Numbered from the stretch's first letter, positions 46,947-56,066 are shown. The stretch: 64,000 nucleotides of DNA from an uncultured Flavobacteriaceae bacterium (GCA_947504035.1 CANNGA010000006.1:158282-222281); one strand, 5' to 3'. Notes: generated from the sequence alone by a model not told the origin. Made by a program: numbers and translations.

Positions 46947-47975
46947 TTAGTTTTGTACTTTAATATCAAATTCTATAGAGCCATCGTTTCCAAAACCGTC
47001 TACTATAGCTGTGATGTTTAATAGACCTTTGTTGCCATATTGATCTTCAAATTCAATGATATCACCTACTTCTAGTTGTGTAACACGTTCAGCTGTTGGT
47101 GTCACAATACTGTTTAAATCTGCACTAGAACTCACGTTATCAAAATCAGTTGTCGTTAAGGTTGATTTTGCAAAAAAGCAGTTGTTAAGATCGGTTTGTG
47201 CGACTCCAGATATAGTAGGGATATTTACAATGTCTGAAGGGTAATTTGAAGCAGATGCTAGGGATGCTCTATTGCTGTTTCCGAAGAAATACCCGAAATC
47301 CCAAAGTGCAGCAAACTCTTCACCATCACTAATTTTATAAATTTCACCATTAAATAACGAAATGAAAGTGTTAGATGTACCATTCCCTAAAGGTGCCGCT
47401 AATAATTTTGCAGAAAATGCGTTCATACCGTTACCATTACTACCACTTCCATTAATGGTTATGGTACCTAAAGCAGTTTCTCCAATCGCATTGCGTTTTG
47501 AAATGTCTCTAAAATCACCACGACCAGTAGTGGCCCATAAGGTGTACACAATATTCGCATCTGCACTAGTAGGTGCGGGGAAAGGGATTTCAAATTCGAA
47601 TGCATTTCTATTGGCGCTAGTAAGGTCTAAAGAGCCGTCTTTTTTATCGTCGACAGTAATACCCGAAACCGCAAATTCAAAAGGAACTTCACCAGAGTTA
47701 GCTACGTTTTGAGTAACATATAAACGACGCATGCTATTCTCAGAAGATCTAAAGGCAACTTTAACAGAAGCTAAGTTATTCGAAAGATTAGCACCATTTA
47801 TAACGACATTTCTATTGTCTTCACCGGTATCGAAAACAGATAGCTCGCCATCAAATTCAGCTTCTGGATCATCAGGGATTGCAATATCTTCGTTATTGTC
47901 TGAAGAACAGCTGGCTAAAAAGAGACTTGCGACTAAAAAAAGCGCAATGGGTTTAAGTTTTTGTAAATTTTTCAT
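46947..47975 (-). CDS. Hypothetical lipoprotein
   Basis: A 342-aa protein with a clear lipoprotein signal (LFLASC, lipidated Cys23) followed by SSDNNEDIAIPDDPEAEFDG. The acidic stretch just after the cysteine resembles the signal that sends Bacteroidota lipoproteins to the cell surface. The mature part is beta-rich and low in complexity. Strand-like segments such as VVINGANLSNNLASVKVAFR and a Gly/Asn/Ser linker (GSGSNGNGMN) are seen, but no family that I recognise. Its start codon lies only 6 nt from a 14-bp inverted repeat that brackets a possible promoter, so expression may switch. Confidence 0.75.
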   Translation of the reverse strand: MKNLQKLKPIALFLVASLFLASCSSDNNEDIAIPDDPEAEFDGELSVFDTGEDNRNVVINGANLSNNLASVKVAFRSSENSMRRLYVTQNVANSGEVPFEFAVSGITVDDKKDGSLDLTSANRNAFEFEIPFPAPTSADANIVYTLWATTGRGDFRDISKRNAIGETALGTITINGSGSNGNGMNAFSAKLLAAPLGNGTSNTFISLFNGEIYKISDGEEFAALWDFGYFFGNSNRASLASASNYPSDIVNIPTISGVAQTDLNNCFFAKSTLTTTDFDNVSSSADLNSIVTPTAERVTQLEVGDIIEFEDQYGNKGLLNITAIVDGFGNDGSIEFDIKVQN

Positions 47976-47981
47976 AAGTAT

Positions 47982-48061
47982 ATGTAAGTTAAATTAGACT
48001 GTAAATATAGTTTTTTATAGAGAGAACGCTTAATGCTATCCCCATGAAATTTAACTTACAT
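47982..48061. repeat. 14-bp perfect inverted repeat bracketing a possible promoter
   Basis: ATGTAAGTTAAATT at 47982-47995 and its exact complement AATTTAACTTACAT at 48048-48061 enclose 52 bp. On the minus strand the enclosed part holds TATATTTA (48009-48002), one base off the TAnnTTTG -7 box. Identity stops abruptly outside the arms. Confidence 0.7.
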
Positions 48062-48105
48062 GCTAAAAAAGTAGAAGTATACCTATTTTTGTGTTTAAAT
48101 AAAAG

Positions 48106-48681
48106 TTACTGTTCTAACACAGATGCTACTTGTTTTTGCAACAAAGGCAAGACCTCTGTCTCAAACCAAGGGTTTTTTGTGAGCCAAAATCGGTTCCTAG
48201 GAGAAGGGTGTGGCAAAGGCATGTATTTTGGTGTGTAGGCCTCAAAATTTCTAACGGTCTCTGTTAATGTCTTTTCTGCATTTTTGCCCAAATAATACTT
48301 TTGCGCATACATACCAATTAAAATAATAAGCTCTACATTATGAAGTTCATCTAGTAGAGGGGTATGCCATTTAGGGGCGCATTCTGGTCTTGGTGGTAAA
48401 TCTCCCGTTTTACCTTTTCCGGGGTAGCAGAAACCCATAGGGACGATAGCGAACTTTGTAGGGTCGTAAAAAGCGGCGTCACTAACCTTGAGCCATTTAC
48501 GCAACTGTTTACCACTAGCATCATCCCAAGGAATACCAGATGCATGTACTTTAGTGCCTGGAGCTTGCCCTATAATTATAATTTTAGAGCTAGGGTGTGC
48601 AGACACGACAGGTCTTGGGCCTAAAGCTAGGTGTTCTTTACAAATGGTGCAGTCTTGTATGTCTTTAAGTAACTGTTGCAT
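48106..48681 (-). CDS. Uracil-DNA glycosylase superfamily protein
   Basis: A 191-aa protein of the UDG fold, expected to excise uracil or a related base from DNA. Motif A is IIIIGQAPG (about residues 34-42), and the DNA-intercalating loop is PLPHPSPRN near the end. The N-terminal CTICKEH resembles the first half of the Fe-S site of family 4 enzymes, but the second cysteine pair is not seen, so a cluster is doubtful. The substrate range cannot be decided from the sequence. The gene stands alone between two unrelated genes. Confidence 0.8.
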   Translation of the reverse strand: MQQLLKDIQDCTICKEHLALGPRPVVSAHPSSKIIIIGQAPGTKVHASGIPWDDASGKQLRKWLKVSDAAFYDPTKFAIVPMGFCYPGKGKTGDLPPRPECAPKWHTPLLDELHNVELIILIGMYAQKYYLGKNAEKTLTETVRNFEAYTPKYMPLPHPSPRNRFWLTKNPWFETEVLPLLQKQVASVLEQ

Positions 48682-48794
48682 ATAAGGAGGTGTTTTACTT
48701 TATGGTTTTTAATGTAAATGTAACTGACAAGACAACAGTCTATAACCAGAACTAATCCTTTCATAAGATACTAAAAATAGCTGGACTGTATGCT

Positions 48795-49139
48795 TTATTG
48801 TTTTACAAGCGCATTCCCTTCAAAAGATAAACCATCAAATCCAGTATCCATAAAATTTCTAATGTTTTGGTGTCCGTCACCATTGGGGTCCTGTAATACA
48901 TCTGTAAAGTAATACTGTCCAAAACAGGCTAAAGTTTCTGCTTTGGTAAGCTGTTCGGTTTTAGCAAAAGCGAATAATTTGCAAGATCCAGAATTTTGAC
49001 CTTCGGCATTCATTACATTTCCATTTTTAAATGCAGTAGGTGTAAATGTATAATAGGTTTCTATAACCGCCATTGTTTCAGAGAAATCTATTTGCTCTGG
49101 TGTATTTTTTAATTTGGTTTTGAATTGTTCTATAGTCAT
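48795..49139 (-). CDS. HopJ-like protein
   Basis: A 114-aa small soluble protein of the HopJ family. The family name comes from a Pseudomonas type III effector, but homologues are common in free-living marine bacteria with no such system. Seen: the beginning FKTKLKNTPEQIDFSETMAVIE, then YTFTPTAFKNG, GSCKLFAFAK and the DPNGDGHQNIRNFM segment near the end. It lies 11 nt downstream of rsmI on the same strand and may be its operon partner. Its role is unknown. Confidence 0.85.
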   Translation of the reverse strand: MTIEQFKTKLKNTPEQIDFSETMAVIETYYTFTPTAFKNGNVMNAEGQNSGSCKLFAFAKTEQLTKAETLACFGQYYFTDVLQDPNGDGHQNIRNFMDTGFDGLSFEGNALVKQ

Positions 49140-49150
49140 GTTTAATTTTT

Positions 49151-49825
49151 TTATTTGGATTTGCCGTCAACAATAATCACGATTTCTCCTTTAGGGGGTT
49201 TATTGGTGTAGTGTTCGAGAACTTCTTTAGCTGTTCCTCGCGTTGTTTCTTCGTATAACTTGGTGAGTTCTCTAGACACCGAAACCAAACGTTCTTCACC
49301 AAAATAGGTGCAAAAGTGCCCCAGTGTTTTAATCAGCTTATGTGGGCTTTCATAGAAAATCATTGTTCTGGATTCTTCTGCTAAAAGTAGTAAACGAGTT
49401 TGTCGCCCTTTTTTTACAGGTAAAAAGCCTTCAAATATAAATTTATCGTTAGGAAGTCCAGAATTTACCAATGCAGGAACAAAAGCAGTCGCGCCAGGAA
49501 GGCATTCTATAGGAATACTTGCTGCAAGGCAAGCACGTGTTAAAAGAAACCCAGGGTCTGAGATGGCTGGTGTACCAGCATCGCTAATTAAGGCTATTGT
49601 AGTGCCTGCTTTTAATTTTTGAATGACACTAGATATCGTTTTATGCTCGTTGTGCATATGGTGCGATTGCATATGTGTTGTAATTTCAAAATGTTTTAAT
49701 AATTTTCCCGAAGTACGTGTGTCTTCTGCTAATATTAAATCGGCTTCTTTTAAAACTTCAATAGCTCTAAAGGTGATGTCTTTTAAATTCCCAATAGGGG
49801 TAGGAACAATATAAAGTTTACTCAT
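49151..49825 (-). CDS. rsmI: 16S rRNA (cytidine-1402-2'-O)-methyltransferase RsmI
   Basis: Methylates the ribose of C1402 in the decoding centre of 16S rRNA with S-adenosylmethionine. Family motifs seen: LYIVPTPIGNLKDITFRAIEVL at the start (GNL), AEDTRTSGKLLKHF, ISDAGTPAISDPG in the SAM-binding fold, and FEGFLPVKKGRQ with the FYESPHK segment. Length (224 aa) is normal. The start codon overlaps the stop of the upstream gene by 1 nt, so translation is probably coupled. Confidence 0.95.
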   Translation of the reverse strand: MSKLYIVPTPIGNLKDITFRAIEVLKEADLILAEDTRTSGKLLKHFEITTHMQSHHMHNEHKTISSVIQKLKAGTTIALISDAGTPAISDPGFLLTRACLAASIPIECLPGATAFVPALVNSGLPNDKFIFEGFLPVKKGRQTRLLLLAEESRTMIFYESPHKLIKTLGHFCTYFGEERLVSVSRELTKLYEETTRGTAKEVLEHYTNKPPKGEIVIIVDGKSK

Positions 49826-50565
49826 TAACTAAATTTAGCTTCTATGATTTCCATAAAGCGATTTTCAAATTCTTCCTTATGGCTCCAGTTGTTGTAATCT
49901 GGTTTTACCATGGTATCAATAAACGTCTTAGCAGCATTAAAAGAAGGAATGGTATTTAATTGAGAAATCACACGATCGTAATCGGTAGTATTGCCTTCAA
50001 ATAAATGTTTTATGAATGCAATTTTATCATTAAGTCCTATGCTTAAGCCTCCACTTTTTACGCGGTCGTTAAGCGATTTTCGTTCTTTTCCGTTAGGTGC
50101 TGCGTTTGAAACGGGTTCAAAAATAGGCATATCTTTAAAACCAGAAGTCAATTCTTCAAAATCATTTTTAGGCGGTGTAGGTTTTGCTGTAATGGCTTCT
50201 AAAACGGCATCGGTATGCTCGGTTTCTTCTGGCATAAACGCGACCATGTCTTTTATTTTGTTCATTACGGGCTCGGAAATGTCTTCCTGTTCCGTTTCGT
50301 CTAGATTCACATAAATTTTATCTTCTACCTCTATATTATCACTCACCTTATTGTTAAATGCGGTGTCTAGCATGCCAAAAAACGAAGAGTCATTACCTAT
50401 TGTAGGCATGGCATCCTCAAAATTTTCATGAGCAAACTTTAACACCGAAAGTGTTTCATATAGGGCGCGCGCTTCATCATACATTTTAAAAACATCTTCC
50501 TTCCCTTTAAGTTTAAGAATTCTATGCGCGATGCTTACCAATTCAGACTCTAATTTCTTTTTCAT
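49825..50565 (-). CDS. Conserved hypothetical protein upstream of rsmI
   Basis: A 246-aa soluble protein, acidic in the middle. The N-terminal 50 residues (ESELVSIAHRILKLKGKEDV, then YDEARALYETLS) and the C-terminal 80 (SLNDRVKSGGLSIGLNDKIAFIKHLF, then FIDTMVKPDYNNW) are predicted helical. The part between looks like a disordered linker. I know this protein only as a conserved flavobacterial one without a known function. It is coupled to rsmI by a 1-nt stop/start overlap and shares a 207-bp divergent promoter region with tdk. Confidence 0.8.
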   Translation of the reverse strand: MKKKLESELVSIAHRILKLKGKEDVFKMYDEARALYETLSVLKFAHENFEDAMPTIGNDSSFFGMLDTAFNNKVSDNIEVEDKIYVNLDETEQEDISEPVMNKIKDMVAFMPEETEHTDAVLEAITAKPTPPKNDFEELTSGFKDMPIFEPVSNAAPNGKERKSLNDRVKSGGLSIGLNDKIAFIKHLFEGNTTDYDRVISQLNTIPSFNAAKTFIDTMVKPDYNNWSHKEEFENRFMEIIEAKFS

Positions 50566-50772
50566 ACGTTGTCGGTTTAGTAGACTTATTTTTGTTAGTA
50601 GATAGCTTTTACGCGTTCTAAAATACTATTTTTAAACTGATTTTAAAGCTATTCGTTCTAGGGGATGCACAATTTTAAGAATTAATACGTTTTAGACGTA
50701 TCATTTTAATAAATTTACAGCACATTTACTAAAACCATAATCTTGGTTATGTACTAGTGTTAAAATTACAAA

Positions 50773-51414
50773 ATGTTTCTCGAAAATACAGTAAATCATA
50801 AAGAACAATTTGGGTGGATAGAGGTGATCTGTGGCTCTATGTTCTCTGGAAAAACAGAAGAATTAATTCGCCGTCTTAAACGTGCTCAAATTGCAAAACA
50901 AAAGGTTGAGATTTTTAAACCTGCAATAGATGTGCGGTATGATGAGGATATGGTGGTTTCTCACGATGCTAATGAAATACGATCAACGCCTGTGCCAGCA
51001 GCGGCTAATATCCCAATTTTAGCCGATGGTTGTGACGTGGTAGGCATTGATGAAGCTCAGTTTTTTGATGATGAAATTGTACGCGTTTGTAATGATCTTG
51101 CTAATAAAGGCATACGTGTTATTGTTGCGGGTTTAGACATGGATTTTAAAGGCAATCCTTTTGGTCCTATGCCTAATTTGATGGCGACGGCAGAATACGT
51201 TACCAAGGTGCATGCGGTATGTACCAAAACAGGGAATCTCGCACAATACAGTTATAGAAAGACAAAAAGCGAAGCTATTGTGCTTTTAGGAGAGGTTGAT
51301 GAGTACGAACCTTTAAGCAGGGCTGCTTATTATAAAGCTACCATGCGAGAGAAAATTAGAAAGATGAAGGTACAAGACGAGGAAGATATTTCCTCTAAAG
51401 ACAATAAATCCTGA
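50773..51414 (+). CDS. tdk: Thymidine kinase (type II)
   Basis: Phosphorylates thymidine in the salvage pathway. Walker A is GSMFSGKT (residues 21-28), the Mg site is DEAQFF, and the lasso region ends in the conserved YRKT-type segment. In E. coli and human TK1 four Cys/His residues hold a zinc in the lasso domain. Here only one cysteine remains (VCTKTGNL), and the second pair reads LSRAAYY, so the zinc site appears to be lost. Length (213 aa) is normal. The TGA stop overlaps the ATG of the alanine racemase gene, so the two are coupled. Confidence 0.93.
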   Translation: MFLENTVNHKEQFGWIEVICGSMFSGKTEELIRRLKRAQIAKQKVEIFKPAIDVRYDEDMVVSHDANEIRSTPVPAAANIPILADGCDVVGIDEAQFFDDEIVRVCNDLANKGIRVIVAGLDMDFKGNPFGPMPNLMATAEYVTKVHAVCTKTGNLAQYSYRKTKSEAIVLLGEVDEYEPLSRAAYYKATMREKIRKMKVQDEEDISSKDNKS

Positions 51415-52529
51415 TGCCCAAAGCACAAGAAACTGTTCTTGAAATAGATTTAAATAAACTAAAGCAGAATGTTAAGTATTTAAAATCTAAATTAGAAGGC
51501 GGTACTAAGTTTTTAGCCGTAGTAAAGGCATTTGCTTATGGCAGCGATGCTAAAGTTATAGCCCGTTATTTAGCCGGTTTAAAGGTTGATTACTTTGCAG
51601 TGGCCTATGCCGAAGAAGGGGTGGCTTTAAGGCAAGCAGGGATTACAACGCCTATTTTAGTATTACATACACTTGCCGTTAATTTTGAGAGTATTGTCAC
51701 GTATCATTTAGAGCCTAATTTATACAATTTTAAGATTTTAGAAGCCTTTGTAGATGTTGTAGGCGCTAAAGGCATAAAGGACTACCCCATACATTTAAAA
51801 TTTAACACCGGTTTAAATCGGTTGGGTTTTGCAGAAGCTGATGTAGCTGAAGTTACTGCCAGATTAAAGGGGCTAAGCGCTGTAAAAGTAACTTCTTTAT
51901 TTTCGCATTTAGCAGCTAGTGAAGATGCCAACGAACGCGATTTTACCTTAGCGCAGATAGATGCTTTTAAACGTATCGCTGCGCGTGTTTCTAGTGCAAT
52001 AGGGTATTCTCCTATATTGCATATGAGCAATACTTCTGGAATTTTAAATTATCCAGAAGCACATTTTAATATGGTGCGTTCTGGTATAGGAATGTATGGT
52101 TTTGGCAACTCAGAAAAAGAGCGTGTCCATTTAAAACCTATAGCAAGTTTTAAAACGGTAATTTCTCAAATTCATACCCTTAACGCGGGGCAAACCGTGG
52201 GGTATAATAGAGCCTATACAAGTCAAGGTATAGAGAAAACTGCAACATTGCCTGTAGGGCATGCCGATGGTATCGGGCGCATTTACGGTAATGGCAAAGG
52301 CTATGTGACCATAGGTGGTGCCAAAGCGCCAATAATAGGCAATGTTTGTATGGACATGATTATGGTAAATGTTACTGGTATTGCCTGTAATGAAGGCGAT
52401 GAGGTGGTTATTTTTGATGGTACTACAACTTCTGCCGAAACATTAGCAGCTTCGGCAAATACGATTTCTTACGAACTAATTACCTCCATTTCGCAACGCG
52501 TAAAACGTGTCATTTTAAATGATGATTAA
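51414..52529 (+). CDS. alr: Alanine racemase
   Basis: PLP enzyme that converts L- to D-alanine for peptidoglycan. The cofactor lysine is Lys38 in AVVKAFAYGSD. The usual Asn of the AVVKANAYGHG motif is Phe and the His is absent. The catalytic Tyr lies in VGYNRAYTS of the C-terminal beta domain, and GNVCMDMIMV and HVGYND-like segments complete the fold. Length (371 aa) is typical. It overlaps tdk by one base (TGATG), a pairing found in many Bacteroidota. Confidence 0.95.
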   Translation: MPKAQETVLEIDLNKLKQNVKYLKSKLEGGTKFLAVVKAFAYGSDAKVIARYLAGLKVDYFAVAYAEEGVALRQAGITTPILVLHTLAVNFESIVTYHLEPNLYNFKILEAFVDVVGAKGIKDYPIHLKFNTGLNRLGFAEADVAEVTARLKGLSAVKVTSLFSHLAASEDANERDFTLAQIDAFKRIAARVSSAIGYSPILHMSNTSGILNYPEAHFNMVRSGIGMYGFGNSEKERVHLKPIASFKTVISQIHTLNAGQTVGYNRAYTSQGIEKTATLPVGHADGIGRIYGNGKGYVTIGGAKAPIIGNVCMDMIMVNVTGIACNEGDEVVIFDGTTTSAETLAASANTISYELITSISQRVKRVILNDD

Positions 52530-52583
52530 GTAGTGGTACTGTTTGTAGGTGCGCTACAACGCACACTGTTTTAGTATGTGGAG

Positions 52584-53774
52584 TTACAAAATGTCGAGTT
52601 GATCGAATGTTTTAAAGAGCACGCGTTTCCCATCGACTTCCAACCATTTATCTAATACTGTGGCGTAAATGGATCTAAAATCGATTTCAAATTTTAAATC
52701 GCCATTGTCATCGAGATCACTTAAGCTGGCCATATTATTATACAGGCCTTGTTTTTTTAAGTGTTCTCCAATTATAAAAACGGTATTGGCTGTACCATGG
52801 TCTGTCCCTATACTCGCGTTTTGTTTTACACGTCTACCAAACTCCGAGAATGTTAAGATTAAAGTGTCTTTAAAGGTGTTGTTTGCTTTTAAATCGTCAA
52901 CAAAAGCAGCAACACCATCAGCATAGGTGCTAAGCAAACGTTTTTGAGTTGCTTTTTGGTTAACATGTGTGTCGAAACCGTCTAAAGCTGTGTAGAACAC
53001 CTTGGTGTCTAAATGAGAGTTGATAAATTGCGCTGTTGTTTTTAATTGCTTTCCAAAAGCAGTATTAGGGTATTCTTTTTTAGAACTTACCGTCTTGCTA
53101 GTTTCGTAAATGTATTTCGCTGAAGACTCTGCGGCGATCATAGATTTATACAGGTACCCTAAATTGTGTTCGTTTAAATGCGTGTCCTCCAGTTGTTTGT
53201 TGATGTTTTTTAAATAAGGGGTTTGCGCTGCGTTGTAAAGTACTTTAGCATTTGTGGTCGCAATGGCATTACGGTGTATACCTTTCATGGCGAGTGATAA
53301 GCTGTCGTCTATTTCTATAGCATGATAAGGCGTCTTGCCGTAGGTATCTAAATAACGACCTATCCAGCCGCTTTGTGCATACGTATCAGCATCTGTTGCA
53401 GTTTGCCAGATGTCCATAGATCTAAAATGCGACCGAACAGGATTAGGGTAACCTACATTATTTATAATAGACACGTAGCCCTTGTCGTAAAGGTTTTTTA
53501 GAGGTGCTAAACTGGTATGTAAGCCTATATCGTCATTAAGTTTTATAATATCTTTTTGAGCCAATCCTAAAGAAGGGCGTGCTTTATAATACAGGTCGTT
53601 TCTAAAAGGAACGACTGTGTTTAAACCATCATTACCCCCAGAAAGTTGTATGATAACGAGGCGTTTGTAGCCTAAACGGCTGCTGGCTACTTCTTCGAAT
53701 GCTTTCACAAAGCTAGGTATAAAAAATAAGCTGCTAGCTAGAGAGGACTGTTTTAAAAATTTTCTTCTGTTCAT
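52584..53774 (-). CDS. DUF1501 sulfatase-like protein with Tat-type signal
   Basis: A 396-aa secreted protein of the alkaline-phosphatase/sulfatase fold. It begins MNRRKFLKQSSLASSLFFIP, a twin-arginine signal, which is why this ATG is chosen instead of one 15 codons earlier that would overlap the previous gene. Seen after it: VIIQLSGGNDGLNTVVPFRND, then NPVRSHFRSMDIWQTA, FDTHVNQ and LILTFSEFGRRVKQN, followed by GTDHGTAN. These hold the likely metal ligands of the family. It follows the DUF1800 gene after 2 nt; the pair is widely conserved and probably works together outside the cytoplasm. The substrate is unknown. Confidence 0.9.
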   Translation of the reverse strand: MNRRKFLKQSSLASSLFFIPSFVKAFEEVASSRLGYKRLVIIQLSGGNDGLNTVVPFRNDLYYKARPSLGLAQKDIIKLNDDIGLHTSLAPLKNLYDKGYVSIINNVGYPNPVRSHFRSMDIWQTATDADTYAQSGWIGRYLDTYGKTPYHAIEIDDSLSLAMKGIHRNAIATTNAKVLYNAAQTPYLKNINKQLEDTHLNEHNLGYLYKSMIAAESSAKYIYETSKTVSSKKEYPNTAFGKQLKTTAQFINSHLDTKVFYTALDGFDTHVNQKATQKRLLSTYADGVAAFVDDLKANNTFKDTLILTFSEFGRRVKQNASIGTDHGTANTVFIIGEHLKKQGLYNNMASLSDLDDNGDLKFEIDFRSIYATVLDKWLEVDGKRVLFKTFDQLDIL

Positions 53775-53776
53775 AA

Positions 53777-55165
53777 TTAACACATTTGATATTCGGGTAA
53801 CGACATTAATTGAATGCAATAGTCCTGTTTAGAGGTTTTTTTTAGGGATGACAAATACGCTTTAGTTTCTGGTGTAATATCACAAGCTAAAAGATGAGGT
53901 GCCATAGCCTCAAAGGGGATATTTTTAAAATGGGTTTCAAAATACGCCCAATTGGTGGTGGTATTAAAACGTTTGCCTTTTGTATTGAAACGTTGCTTTT
54001 TAAGGGCGGCTATGGCATCCGTTTCATCAGCTCCAATAGTAGAAATATACGCATTATTCAAGATAAGAGAAGGCAATCTTAAACGTAGAATAATGGTGTT
54101 GCTATCGATCCAACTTCTGCCACCTTTCCAACCCGCCACATTTGGAGGGTCTAATAAGGTTTGGCCTAGCATGCGTTGAATTATGATGACCTGCCTGTTT
54201 TTTTTGAACGTCGTTGGGACTAGTGTTTTTAGACCTGCTAAGAATTCTATGGGCGACTTTATTTTTGTGCCGATGTGCTGTTTGTCATAAAACCAGTCGG
54301 AGAGTAATACAAACCGCATTAATTTTTCAATATTATAGTCCTTATAAAACACTGTAGCCATTTGGTCAATATGTGTCGCGTTGGGCACATCATTGACGAA
54401 ATAGCGGTAAATTTTAGAGCATACAAAATGTGCGCAAGCCTTTTGCTTTAAAATTATAGCGATAATATCTTCTCCAGAAAAACGGCCTGTTTCACCTAAA
54501 AAGGTTTTAAAGCCATCGTCATGTTGCCGCGCTCTAAACTTAAAGGCGCCATGTACATCATGGTTATAGCCTGTAAATGCTTTAGCACTTTCTTTAATGT
54601 CATTTTCGGTATAATGCCCAACGCCAAGCGTAAACAATTCCATAAGCTCTCTTGCAAAATTTTCATTAGGCTTAAGCTTTCTGTTTTGTTTATTGTTTAA
54701 GTACCGCGTCATGGCAGCTTCTTTAGAAATGGCATTCACAAAATCTTTAAAATTACCTAAGGCATGTGTTCTAAGGGTGTTGTTGAAGTGCTGTATATAG
54801 ACGATGTTATTGTCTTCACACACAAAATGATTGGCCCAAAATAAGGTCATTTTTTCTCGTAGCAATGCGTTAGACGTTGTAAGCCTTTCAAGCCAAGCCA
54901 CATTAAAGGCTTGTTGTTTTTTTCTGCTAAGCTGTCTTATTTTGCGTTTTGTTTCTGTATCTAAAGTGTTGCTCGTGCTCAGTTTTTGTTTCACAATAGC
55001 GTTAATTTCAGACGTATCTATTTCTAAAGGCGTACTGCGTTTAGAGGCTTTAAAAAGCATGTCAATAACGTCTTTTTTAGATTTGTGTGCTAGGGCATCT
55101 AATGGCGATGGGAGTATACCAAAACCGATGCGTCTGTATAAATGCTGAATATGTTGTGTTTTCAT
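53777..55165 (-). CDS. DUF1800 family protein
   Basis: A 462-aa largely helical protein of the DUF1800 family. Seen: HLYRRIGFGILPSPLD at the start, LTLFWANHFV-like segment (KMTLFWANHFVCEDNN), NFARELMELFTLGVGHYTE (the family's best-kept block), ESAKAFTGY, and PPNVAGWKGGRSWI. No enzymatic activity is established for the family. No signal peptide is obvious, although its DUF1501 partner is exported. It starts 197 nt downstream of the coiled-coil gene and has its own promoter region there, after a terminator. Confidence 0.9.
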   Translation of the reverse strand: MKTQHIQHLYRRIGFGILPSPLDALAHKSKKDVIDMLFKASKRSTPLEIDTSEINAIVKQKLSTSNTLDTETKRKIRQLSRKKQQAFNVAWLERLTTSNALLREKMTLFWANHFVCEDNNIVYIQHFNNTLRTHALGNFKDFVNAISKEAAMTRYLNNKQNRKLKPNENFARELMELFTLGVGHYTENDIKESAKAFTGYNHDVHGAFKFRARQHDDGFKTFLGETGRFSGEDIIAIILKQKACAHFVCSKIYRYFVNDVPNATHIDQMATVFYKDYNIEKLMRFVLLSDWFYDKQHIGTKIKSPIEFLAGLKTLVPTTFKKNRQVIIIQRMLGQTLLDPPNVAGWKGGRSWIDSNTIILRLRLPSLILNNAYISTIGADETDAIAALKKQRFNTKGKRFNTTTNWAYFETHFKNIPFEAMAPHLLACDITPETKAYLSSLKKTSKQDYCIQLMSLPEYQMC

Positions 55166-55285
55166 ATTATACGTATGTTATGCTGTAAGTACGTAGAGCC
55201 TATATATTGGCTTCTGGTTTGGTTTAGACGGCTTTAATTTAAAAAGGTTTAATGTGATAGCCTTAAAGTTAGTATTTTAGAAGAC

Positions 55286-55321
55286 AAAAAAGCCGTTTCT
55301 GAAAAGAGAAACGGCTTTTTT
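55286..55321. terminator. Intrinsic terminator between the coiled-coil gene and DUF1800
   Basis: AAAAAAGCCGTTTCT (55286-55300) pairs with AGAAACGGCTTTTTT (55307-55321), a perfect 15-bp stem around GAAAAG. On the minus strand it follows the coiled-coil gene by 43 nt and ends its transcript. Confidence 0.92.
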
Positions 55322-55364
55322 AAAGGCTTGAATGCTAAGCTTTTATTAGCTTTTAAAAGGATTG

Positions 55365-56066
55365 TTATTTTCCGCCATCTAATTCATCTTGCCATTTTAA
55401 AAGTTCTGCCCATTTGCCTTCGTAGGCGAGTTGTGCTTGTTTAGGCCAAGTTCCAGGCTTATGTATTTTAAAGCGTTCGCCACCAGAATCTAAAACACTT
55501 TGGCATTTTTCTACAGTACACTCAGAGAGTGCTTTCCATGTTTTAACATCATGGTTGTGGAAAAGCTCTTGTATTTTAGGACCTATACCTTCAACTATTT
55601 TTAAATCGTCTTGTTTTATAGTTTTACCAAATACAGCTTTAGCTGCAGCAGCATCAAAAGGAATTAAGGCAACGGTAGCAGCAGCGGCTAATGATGAAGC
55701 AAGAGATGCTTTAGTCGTGCTTAGATCACCTTCTAAAGCCAGTTTGCTGTTTCTACAAGCGTCTAGATCAGCCTCTAAAATACTACTGCCTTTTTTACAA
55801 GCCTCTAAATCGGCTTCTAAAGTAGTGCTGCTTTTTTTACAAGCCTCCAAATCAGCTTCTAAACGTAGCTTTTCTTTTCTACAGGCCTCTAGATCGGCTT
55901 CAAAAGTGGTACTGTTTTTTCTACAAGCGTCTAAATCTGCTTCTAGTTTTGCAACACGTTCTTTACATTCATTATAGTTGTTGTCTCCTTTAAGTTTGCC
56001 TAGTAAATAGCCTAAAATTGCACAAAGGATACCTACGATTAAGGGAATTAATATACACCAAGTCAT
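55365..56066 (-). CDS. Membrane-anchored coiled-coil protein with helix-hairpin-helix-like C-domain
   Basis: A 233-aa protein. Residues 4-24 form one membrane helix (ILIPLIVGILCAILGYLLG). Residues 41-115 are five exact-length 14-residue repeats of the type LEADL(E/D)AC(R/K)K, i.e. two heptads each, a continuous coiled coil with a cysteine at every repeat. An Ala-rich linker follows. The C-terminal 85 residues contain LKIVEGIGPKIQELFHNHDV with the G-I-G-P-K hairpin of HhH-type domains, which bind DNA or nucleotides in other proteins, and end in WPKQAQLAYEGKWAELLKWQ. The OmpA-type gene lies 13 nt upstream, so an envelope partner is likely. I know no function. Confidence 0.82.
   Translation of the reverse strand: MTWCILIPLIVGILCAILGYLLGKLKGDNNYNECKERVAKLEADLDACRKNSTTFEADLEACRKEKLRLEADLEACKKSSTTLEADLEACKKGSSILEADLDACRNSKLALEGDLSTTKASLASSLAAAATVALIPFDAAAAKAVFGKTIKQDDLKIVEGIGPKIQELFHNHDVKTWKALSECTVEKCQSVLDSGGERFKIHKPGTWPKQAQLAYEGKWAELLKWQDELDGGK
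55722..55946 (-). repeat. Five 42-bp in-frame repeats encoding the coiled coil
   Basis: Each 42-bp unit codes for 14 residues (LEADLEACRK plus four). Units start at residues 41, 55, 69, 83 and 97, with a partial one at 111. Period and reading frame are kept throughout. Confidence 0.85.

Noticed and set aside
48795..49139. HopJ-like gene as evidence of a type III secretion effector
   Set aside because: The family is widespread in free-living bacteria without type III secretion, and no secretion gene is near.
52530..52583. Terminator between alr and the DUF1501 gene
   Set aside because: Only a 5-bp stem (GTGCG/CGCAC) without a T run can be formed, which is too weak to call.
53775..53819. Longer start for the DUF1501 protein
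   Set aside because: It would overlap the DUF1800 gene and hide the twin-arginine signal that begins at the ATG ending at 53774.
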